A stretch of 7,037 nucleotides of DNA from Bifidobacteriaceae bacterium. GTDB taxonomy: Bacteria > Actinomycetota > Actinomycetes > Actinomycetales > WQXJ01. Below the pieces are notes generated by a model. That model had not been told where the DNA came from, ran no database searches, and worked only from the letters and a program-made list of their open reading frames with translations. Made by a program: the position numbers and the translations under genes. The first letter of the stretch is position 1, and each line of letters starts with the position of its first letter. Positions 1 to 5,349 of this stretch are shown piece after piece. The DNA lies in assembly GCA_031266115.1 (NCBI GenBank), contig JAISBQ010000036.1, positions 1-7,037 of the forward strand, in the 5' to 3' direction.

Positions 1-1
1 C

Positions 2-3000
2 GACGGCCACGTCACTTCCGATTGCTCCGCGGTCGAAGACACATACAACCGTCACAAGTGGCAGCCCGAGGGTTGGGACAGTAGCGTCGTTCGTCTGGAC
101 GGCGTCATGTGGACACTCAAGGCAGGGACCGATATCGACTGCCAAGATGACGATTACAACACACACATCGAGGCAGGGTACGTGGCGGGACTGGTCTCGG
201 AATCCGACATAGACTCCGAGCTGGTCCGCATGTACACGACACGCATGATGTTCGGCGAGTTCGACCCGGCCGGCATCGTCCCGTACGCGGGTCCCGACTA
301 CACTGTCGACAATCAGCGCCGCGCGCCGGACCACCAAGCTACCGCGTTGCAGATGTCCGAAGAGGCGCCGGTGTTACTCAAGAATGAGCCCATTGGTGGC
401 ATGACTGCCACCTCTCAGGGGCGGCGCGGCCTACCGCTGACCTCATCCGACGCCGAGGACGTCGTGATTGTCGGCTACACCGCAAACACGTTCACCGCAG
501 GCGGCTACTCCGGCAGCCAGCCCGTCGATCAGCGAAACATCCGTCAAGGCATTGAACAAGTGGCCAAACAAGTGAACCCAAACGCTAGCGTGACCTATTT
601 GGGTGGGCTCACTCCCACAAACACAGGAAAGCCCGGCGTGTGGGACATTCAGTTCCGCAGCTCCTCCGACCCAGGTACGCCACTCAAGTCACCGATTGTG
701 GCTGGTATCCAGGGAATGCCCAAGCACCTAGTAGACCCGGTACCCATCGACTCCGTCTCGCATTGGGAAGGCTGGATGGGTATTTCTTGGACTGGTCAAG
801 GAGGTTCGCTCGGCAGAGCAAGCCAAGTATGGAAAGGCTACTTCACGACCTATGTCGATGTCCCCACCGGCACAGACGCGTTGTGCCTGCGATTCAATGG
901 TGCCGGTGCACCCGGAGCAACGTTCGATGTGTACGATGGCGCACCGACGGGCACGCCGATTGCTCGGATTCCCTACAACGTCAGCAATTCTGGCCAGAAT
1001 ACCGGAAGCTCCTGTCGAACCGATGGCAGTACCAACGTGCCAGTCAATATCACGCCCGGCGTCCACACTCTGACCTACGTCTACAATCCTGGCACATTAG
1101 GCGCCTACGGCACCGCAGGCCAGTCAGGAACGCCGTACGCGTACAATCTGGATCCTGCGCAGGAACAGCAAATCCGCGATGCTTCTACTGTCATCGTGGT
1201 CTTGGGAACCAATACCAGCGAGTCCGGCGAGGAAGGCGACCGGGTGACCATCGACTTCCCGAAGTTCCAGGACATCATGGCTGCCCGCGTGGCTGCGCTT
1301 AACCCGCACACAGTAGTCTACATGCAGACGGTCGGTCAGATGAACATCGAGGCTTTCCGCACCCTCACCAACGTGCCTTCGATCATCTGGTCCACCTACA
1401 ATGGCCAATCCCAGGGCATCGCCGCAGGTAACCTGTTGTTCGGGAAGGCCAATCCATCCGGAAAGCTCTCCTTTACCTGGTACAAGAACGAGTCTGACCT
1501 GGCGTCTATTTGGGACTACCAGATCACGCCCGACGCGACGCACAAGGGCCGCTCCTACCAGTATTTCACCGGCGCTGCTTCCTATCCATTCGGATACGGC
1601 CTGTCCTATTCGACGTTCTCGTACTCGAATCTCAGGCTGGACAAGACCTCTGTCGCGGGCGACGACACACTGACAGCCACTGTCGATGTCACCAATAGTT
1701 CAGCTGTACCCGGCAAGGAGGCGGTCCAGCTCTATGTCAGTCCGCCGCTGCGGACAGACGGCGTGGACCGGCCAAGACGCGAACTCAGGGGCTTCGAGAA
1801 GGTCTCGCTCGGCGCCTTCGAGACTCGGTCCGTGCCGATCACGATCAAGGTGAAGGATCTGTGGTTCTGGGATGACGAAGCCGAGGCTGCGACGTGGGAC
1901 TTGGGCACGTGGGAGTTGCGCATGGGCGGTTCCTCGATGTGGGGCCTCACCACCAACTTCTCTCTGACGGCTCCACCGGAGCCAGAGTTGGCGACAGTCA
2001 TCACCGTCCCGGACGGGCTCGTGTTGAACCTTGACACACCCGACAACGTGATTCACGCCGAACTCTCGGCATCCCGCTTTGACCAAACCTTCTACGATCT
2101 TGACGATCCATCGATCGACGTGTCCTACAGCTCGAAGGATCCAGCGATCGCGAGCGTCGACGCTCACGGGATAGTCCGTGCCGTAGGGCCAGGCGTCACT
2201 ACCATCACAGCCACAGTCACGGCAGACGGTGCCAGCAAGTCAGACGACTTCGCCGTCGTGGTCAAGGGCGAGCCCCACGGTAACCCGAGCGTCAACTTCC
2301 CCGAACACGTGATCGAGATCGGCGACGCACCCGTGGACCTTCAGCTAACATCCCAGGCCCTGGGCTTCCCACAGGGAGCTGAGATCGACGCCACCTATCT
2401 CCTGACGGGCATCCATGCCGAGAACACCGCTGGCGCGTCGATCACACCAGAGGGCAATCTCACGGTGACCAGGCCCGGCGTTGTCATGGTCAATGTCATC
2501 TGGAAGAATCGGATACAGGAAGAGATTGACGACCCGAATTCGGATTCCAATCCTCGACCAAAGATCCCCGGCTGGACCGAGCAGAGCGCAGCCACGGAGA
2601 ACGCAGTCATCACCGTCATCCCCACCCAACCGGACCCGGTAGCTCAGATCGCCGTCTCGCCGCCGCCGGCGAGCGGGATCTATACGGCACCGCCGGAGGT
2701 GACGGTTAGCGCCATCGTCGGGAGTTACTCGAAGGCGCCGTTGATCGAGGTCTCGATTGACGGTGGAGCGTGGGCCGCGTATGCCGGCGCGCTTACCGTC
2801 GCGAGCGATGGTGCACACACGGTGGCTGCTCGGGTGACAGATGATCTGGGCAACGTTTCGGTTGAGGCGACCGCCAACATCAATATCGATACCACCGCGC
2901 CGGATTCGGCCACGGCCGTTGGCGCCGTGGGCGCGGAGGGTGTGTTGACGCTCAGTCCGGTCAGCGGGGACGTGGGGAGCATCGAATACTCGCCCGATGG

Positions 3001-3631
3001 CGTTCACTGGTTCACCTACACCGGTCCGCTGACCATCACCGGGTCGGTGTTCTATCGCGGGATCGATGCCGCCGGGAATGTGGGCGACCTCGCCTTCATC
3101 TCCGTGCCGGGACCGACACCCATCGCCACGACACCGGATATCACCGTGACGCCGCCGGATGTGACGGTGAACCCGACACCCGTCGAAGTCAAGCCACCCG
3201 ATGTGCAACTTGACGTCAAACCGACCGATGTCACGGTGAAGGCACCTGATGTCACGGTCAAGGCTCCGGATGTGACGGTGAATCCGGCGCCGGTCACGGT
3301 GACCCAGGCGCCCGCCGCGCCTCAGGAACCCAGAGCCGAGGTCGTGGCACCGCAAATCCCGAAGGTGGCCGGTGTCACCCCGAAGATCAAGGGCACGGTC
3401 AAGGTGGGCAAGAAGCTCACCGCGGTCAATGGAACGTGGACCAGCGGCACCACCTTCACCTACCGCTGGTATGCGAACGGCAAGGCGATCAAGGGTGCAA
3501 CCAAGGGAACACTGAAACTGACCAAGTCCCTGGTGGGCAAGAAGATCACCGTCCGGGTGACGGGATGGAAGTCGGGCTACACCATGGATTCAGCGGTATC
3601 CAAAGCCACCAAGACCGTCAAGAGGAAGTAG
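2..3631 (+). CDS. Secreted/surface GH3 glycoside hydrolase, beta-xylosidase-like, with Ig-like modules and repeat stalk (5' partial)
   Basis: Exo-acting glycosidase of family GH3, probably releasing terminal beta-linked sugars outside the cell. The reading frame is open from the window edge; the first ATG (107) is internal, because the codons before it match the second GH3 protein (5350 onward). Visible residues 5-8 read TSDC, where Asp7 is the expected nucleophile. LLKNEP (125-130) and GGYSGS (167-172) lie in the C-terminal GH3 domain. That domain is interrupted by a beta-sandwich resembling CBM6/PA14 inserts (about 250-365) and resumes with GTNTSESGEEGDR (402-414), a candidate acid/base glutamate region, ending at YPFGYGLSYSTF (528-539). 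An Fn3-like domain follows (about 540-645), then a Big2-like domain (680-755), another Ig-like segment (760-875), two OmpL47-like segments (880-1040), a heptad stalk (1046-1103) and a basic surface domain (1120-1209). There is no LPXTG motif. Visible length is 1209 residues; the full protein is probably near 1500. Family call is firm; substrate is inferred. Confidence 0.93.
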   Translation, partial: DGHVTSDCSAVEDTYNRHKWQPEGWDSSVVRLDGVMWTLKAGTDIDCQDDDYNTHIEAGYVAGLVSESDIDSELVRMYTTRMMFGEFDPAGIVPYAGPDYTVDNQRRAPDHQATALQMSEEAPVLLKNEPIGGMTATSQGRRGLPLTSSDAEDVVIVGYTANTFTAGGYSGSQPVDQRNIRQGIEQVAKQVNPNASVTYLGGLTPTNTGKPGVWDIQFRSSSDPGTPLKSPIVAGIQGMPKHLVDPVPIDSVSHWEGWMGISWTGQGGSLGRASQVWKGYFTTYVDVPTGTDALCLRFNGAGAPGATFDVYDGAPTGTPIARIPYNVSNSGQNTGSSCRTDGSTNVPVNITPGVHTLTYVYNPGTLGAYGTAGQSGTPYAYNLDPAQEQQIRDASTVIVVLGTNTSESGEEGDRVTIDFPKFQDIMAARVAALNPHTVVYMQTVGQMNIEAFRTLTNVPSIIWSTYNGQSQGIAAGNLLFGKANPSGKLSFTWYKNESDLASIWDYQITPDATHKGRSYQYFTGAASYPFGYGLSYSTFSYSNLRLDKTSVAGDDTLTATVDVTNSSAVPGKEAVQLYVSPPLRTDGVDRPRRELRGFEKVSLGAFETRSVPITIKVKDLWFWDDEAEAATWDLGTWELRMGGSSMWGLTTNFSLTAPPEPELATVITVPDGLVLNLDTPDNVIHAELSASRFDQTFYDLDDPSIDVSYSSKDPAIASVDAHGIVRAVGPGVTTITATVTADGASKSDDFAVVVKGEPHGNPSVNFPEHVIEIGDAPVDLQLTSQALGFPQGAEIDATYLLTGIHAENTAGASITPEGNLTVTRPGVVMVNVIWKNRIQEEIDDPNSDSNPRPKIPGWTEQSAATENAVITVIPTQPDPVAQIAVSPPPASGIYTAPPEVTVSAIVGSYSKAPLIEVSIDGGAWAAYAGALTVASDGAHTVAARVTDDLGNVSVEATANINIDTTAPDSATAVGAVGAEGVLTLSPVSGDVGSIEYSPDGVHWFTYTGPLTITGSVFYRGIDAAGNVGDLAFISVPGPTPIATTPDITVTPPDVTVNPTPVEVKPPDVQLDVKPTDVTVKAPDVTVKAPDVTVNPAPVTVTQAPAAPQEPRAEVVAPQIPKVAGVTPKIKGTVKVGKKLTAVNGTWTSGTTFTYRWYANGKAIKGATKGTLKLTKSLVGKKITVRVTGWKSGYTMDSAVSKATKTVKRK
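3137..3310 (+). repeat. In-gene 21-bp tandem repeats encoding a DVTVKAP-type heptad stalk
   Basis: Within the first GH3 gene, codons form seven-residue units: DITVTPP (3137), DVTVNPT (3158), PVEVKPP (3179), a nine-residue variant DVQLDVKPT (3200), DVTVKAP (3227), DVTVKAP (3248), DVTVNPA (3269) and PVTVTQA (3290). The two DVTVKAP units are identical in protein but differ at synonymous positions, so the array is not freshly duplicated. Alternating valines with a proline every seven residues suggest an extended linker or stalk. I infer that it spaces the catalytic and Ig-like part from the C-terminal surface domain. Confidence 0.88.
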
Positions 3632-3640
3632 CGCCCTTGC

Positions 3641-3678
3641 CGAATCGGCGGTGGGGATGGGTTCTCACCGCCGATTCG
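3641..3678. terminator. Hairpin after the first GH3 gene, probable terminator
   Basis: CGAATCGGCGGTG (3641-3653) is perfectly complemented by CACCGCCGATTCG (3666-3678). With G-U pairs the stem can extend inward to a four-base loop at 3658-3661. It starts 10 bases after the stop codon ending at 3631. No T-run follows, which is common for terminators of high-GC actinobacteria, so the terminator role is inferred from position and stem strength. Confidence 0.6.
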
Positions 3679-3687
3679 ACGGTGCAG

Positions 3688-3732
3688 CGCGGGTGCCCGT
3701 CGGGTCGCTGTTGGGCCCGACGGGCACCCGCG
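3688..3732. terminator. Second strong hairpin, 17-bp perfect stem
   Basis: CGCGGGTGCCCGTCGGG (3688-3704) pairs perfectly with CCCGACGGGCACCCGCG (3716-3732) around an 11-base loop. It lies 9 bases after the first hairpin and 150 bases before the next gene. No T-run follows. A tandem terminator insulating the downstream genes is the simplest reading; an element boundary or a stable 3' RNA end for the GH3 mRNA is possible. The rest of the gap (3733-3882) shows no gene and no convincing promoter. Confidence 0.6.
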
Positions 3733-3882
3733 TGGATACGAGGTCCCGGCCCCACGGGGTGCTCGGCGGCATCCGTGTGGGGTACAGGTCCCTGGGTTGA
3801 TCGACTTGCCGAATAGTGCCATGCCAGTGGCAGCTTCGTGCCATCGACCAACTGATCTCTGCAGTGAAGATGGGATCGGGCG

Positions 3883-4536
3883 ATGGGCGAAGTGCGAGCG
3901 CAGCCATTGGAGTGGTACTTCGATCAAGCGCTGCCCTCTTGGGGGCGGTACGACATGCCGGTCGTTGAGGCTCATGACGTGGACTTGGACGCTCAGGCGC
4001 TGATCCGCTACACCTCGAGTGGTGCGGGAGATGACGATGCCGCCGAGTTGACCGTCCACTTCTTCGAGGAGGACACCCGGTTTGATGAGGTGTGGTACCG
4101 CCCAGAGGCCGCCGTCAAGCGGTTGGCAGGGTTCCAGCGCGTCTTGACACCTGATTTCTCGGTGTGCGTGGACCGCCCAGTGGTTGAACAGATTCTGAAC
4201 ACCTGGCGAAATAGGTGGTGCGGCTCCCTATGGCAACGCGCCGGGTTGACGGTAATCCCCACAGTGTCGTGGGGCGACGGGCGCAGCTTCGATTGTTGTT
4301 TCGACGGGGTGGAGGAAAGCAGCGTGGTCGCGGTCTCGACGCTCGGTGCACGGGATGTGCGGCCGGGGTTTATGCGAGGGTTCCGTCAGATGATCCGGGC
4401 GATCCAGCCGCGTGCGGTGATCTGCTACGGAGAACCGTTCGAAGAGATGGCCAGGTTCGCGCCAGTGGTCGTGGTGCCCTACACGCCGAACGCCCGAGTG
4501 GCGCGGCGGCTGCCAGGTGAACTGGATGGGCGCTAG
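3883..4536 (+). CDS. DUF4417 domain protein
   Basis: A 217-residue protein that I match from memory to the DUF4417 family, whose biochemical role is unknown. Family-like landmarks in order are: WGRYDMPVV near 20-28; VHFFEEDTRFDEVWYRPE at 58-75; VLTPDFSV at 87-94; NTWRNRWCG at 106-114; WQRAGLTVIPTVSWGD at 117-132; RSFDCCFDG at 134-142; SSVVAVSTLG at 146-155; and IQPRAVICYG at 174-183. No signal peptide or membrane segment is seen, so it is probably cytoplasmic. An in-frame stop at 3865-3867 leaves ATG 3883 as the first usable start. ATG 3955 would cut into the family-like N-terminal region, so the longer form is preferred, although its ribosome site is weak. Members often occur in mobile or accessory regions, which fits a location between two unrelated GH3 genes. 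It may share a transcript with the antitoxin-like gene 63 bp downstream. Confidence 0.85.
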   Translation: MGEVRAQPLEWYFDQALPSWGRYDMPVVEAHDVDLDAQALIRYTSSGAGDDDAAELTVHFFEEDTRFDEVWYRPEAAVKRLAGFQRVLTPDFSVCVDRPVVEQILNTWRNRWCGSLWQRAGLTVIPTVSWGDGRSFDCCFDGVEESSVVAVSTLGARDVRPGFMRGFRQMIRAIQPRAVICYGEPFEEMARFAPVVVVPYTPNARVARRLPGELDGR

Positions 4537-4583
4537 GTCGGAGTCGTCGAGCGGCGACGCCGCCAAACCAGTCGAATGAGTCA

Positions 4584-4590
4584 GTGGAGG
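4584..4590 (+). promoter_or_regulatory. Ribosome binding site deciding the start of the antitoxin-like gene
   Basis: GTGGAGG lies 9 bases before ATG 4600. This favours ATG 4600 over the in-frame ATG 4576, which has no purine-rich site in front of it and whose first codons overlap this motif. Confidence 0.7.
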
Positions 4591-4599
4591 TTGCCAACT

Positions 4600-4842
4600 A
4601 TGGTCAAGCGGGTTGGCAGTGAGGAGCTTGATCGCCTGTTCGACGAGGGCAGCGAGGAGTTTGACCAGTACGTCGACTGGGCCCACTCCTACAGCGCCGA
4701 CGATCCCCTCCAGGAACTCTCCGTGCCCTTGCCAGACTCCGTGGTCGACATCATCGACCGGGAGGCGGACAAGCAGGGACGCAGTCGGGTCGAGTTGATG
4801 CGGAGGTGGCTGGAGGACAGGGCCCGCGGGCTTCAACAGTGA
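4600..4842 (+). CDS. Ribbon-helix-helix (CopG-like) antitoxin-type protein, apparently orphan
   Basis: An 80-residue acidic protein starting at ATG 4600; an upstream in-frame ATG at 4576 would add eight residues. The N-terminal half (LDRLFDEGSEEFDQYVDWAHS, beginning at residue 10) resembles the toxin-contact arm of antitoxins in the CopG/BrnA-like group. The C-terminal half fits a ribbon-helix-helix DNA-binding fold: strand ELSVPL (39-44), helix 1 from 45 to about 58, a turn at Gly60, and helix 2 from 62 to about 75. Such proteins normally neutralise a partner toxin and repress their own operon as dimers. No BrnT-, RelE- or PIN-like toxin lies on either side; the only close neighbour is the DUF4417 gene upstream. 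It could be a remnant antitoxin, a stand-alone regulator, or a partner of DUF4417. The fold is fairly secure, the role is not. Confidence 0.8.
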   Translation: MVKRVGSEELDRLFDEGSEEFDQYVDWAHSYSADDPLQELSVPLPDSVVDIIDREADKQGRSRVELMRRWLEDRARGLQQ

Positions 4843-4854
4843 GGGCGCCGACGA

Positions 4855-4887
4855 GGAGGTGACTCGCGTGGGCTGCGAGTCTCCTTC
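4855..4887. terminator. Hairpin after the antitoxin-like gene, terminator-like
   Basis: GACTCGC (4861-4867) pairs with GCGAGTC (4875-4881) around a 7-base loop. Beyond one T-T mismatch the stem continues with GGAGG (4855-4859) against CCTTC (4883-4887), including one G-U pair. It lies 12 bases after the stop codon ending at 4842. No T-run follows. The outer stem covers a GAGGAGG motif that would otherwise look like a ribosome binding site for GTG 4868. I read it as a terminator, but a translational control hairpin cannot be excluded. Confidence 0.5.
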
Positions 4888-5037
4888 GACAGACCTGAAC
4901 GCCATCGGGCGCCGCAGACCGCCCCTCCCCTGTCTGCCCTCGACGAAACCGCTGGTGGGCACGCTGAGGCGGCATCCCCTGCTCACCTGGGCATACGTGT
5001 GTCACCTGCGCGGATGGGTTCGTATGGTCCCGTGTGG
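4888..5037. other. Non-coding gap, upstream half
   Basis: This is part of a roughly 500-bp gap between the antitoxin-like gene and the second GH3 gene. An open + frame crosses it (GTG 4859 or 4868 to 5335), but its product is rich in Pro, Arg and Cys with no recognisable domain. I see no gene, tRNA or mobile element here. Confidence 0.5.
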
Positions 5038-5066
5038 TTGGATGCGCGGACACATCACAATAGGAT
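5038..5066 (+). promoter_or_regulatory. Candidate promoter for the second GH3 gene
   Basis: TTGGAT (5038-5043) and TAGGAT (5061-5066) are separated by exactly 17 bases. The -35 box matches three of six consensus bases (TTG) and the -10 box four of six. If used, transcription would start near 5073, giving a leader of about 275 bases before GTG 5350. Nothing better placed was found closer to the gene. Confidence 0.4.
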
Positions 5067-5078
5067 GTGCAAATCCGC
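5046..5078. promoter_or_regulatory. Inverted repeat overlapping the candidate -10 box, possible operator
   Basis: CACATC (5051-5056) and GATGTG (5064-5069) flank 7 bases and cover the spacer end and -10 box of the candidate promoter. An outer GCGGA (5046-5050) pairs with TCCGC (5074-5078), with four extra bases on the right side. A regulator binding here would block the promoter; glycosidase genes are commonly under such local repressors. It is not a canonical LacI palindrome with a central CG, so the regulator family is unknown. Confidence 0.35.
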
Positions 5079-5284
5079 CGCTGCAGATCTCGATTGCTGC
5101 TGGTCTGCCTCGGCACTACCCCACCCACTGGGGGCGCCCGTCAAGCACGGTGCGGCGCCCGGCCTGTCTGACGCTTGATTGGCCTGAAAGGAACCGATGC
5201 CCCTGCCCGCCCGCCCCGACGGCGGACTGTGCGGCACCACCCCTCAGGCACACGTCGAGGCCGGCCGCGTTGTCCCACCCCTCA

Positions 5285-5303
5285 CGGCACACCCCATGTG
5301 CCG
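5285..5303. promoter_or_regulatory. Compact palindrome in the leader of the second GH3 gene
   Basis: CGGCACA (5285-5291) and TGTGCCG (5297-5303) form a perfect 7-bp inverted repeat around CCCCA. It ends 46 bases before GTG 5350. It may be an operator or a leader hairpin; the sequence does not decide between them. Confidence 0.4.
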
Positions 5304-5336
5304 CCTCGGCGACCACAGCGCCCCCTCCCCCATGAA

Positions 5337-5342
5337 GAAAGG
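5337..5342 (+). promoter_or_regulatory. Ribosome binding site deciding the GTG start at 5350
   Basis: GAAAGG lies 7 bases before GTG 5350. The in-frame ATG 5332 is preceded only by a C-rich run with no ribosome site, so GTG 5350 is preferred. A second GAAAGG (5186-5191) lies five bases before another in-frame ATG (5197), leaving the start open to question. Confidence 0.6.
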
Positions 5343-5349
5343 TACGTTA

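Noticed and set aside
107..109. ATG 107 as the start of the first GH3 gene
   Set aside because: The frame is open upstream to the window edge and encodes the TSDC nucleophile motif, so the true start lies outside the window.
2345..3355. 336-residue frame on the - strand inside the first GH3 gene
   Set aside because: It is fully antisense to recognisable Ig-like and stalk coding sequence, and its His/Arg/Asp-rich composition is typical of a shadow frame.
4545..4559. Small inverted repeat CGTCG/CGACG before the antitoxin-like gene, as a possible autoregulatory operator
   Set aside because: It is only 5 bp per arm in G/C-rich sequence, with no promoter around it that I can support.
3765..4977. 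10-bp direct repeat GGCGGCATCC at 3765-3774 and 4968-4977, flanking the two-gene cassette
   Set aside because: It could mark an insertion, but a G/C-rich 10-mer shared by gaps of this size is plausible by chance, and no transposase, integrase or terminal inverted repeats accompany it.
4228..4986. 252-residue frame on the - strand over the DUF4417 and antitoxin-like genes
   Set aside because: It overlaps two recognisable + strand genes in antisense and shows no domain of its own.
4859..5335. 158-residue + frame from GTG 4859 or 4868
   Set aside because: No recognisable domain; the product is rich in Pro, Arg and Cys, as expected from non-coding high-GC DNA; its start lies inside a hairpin.
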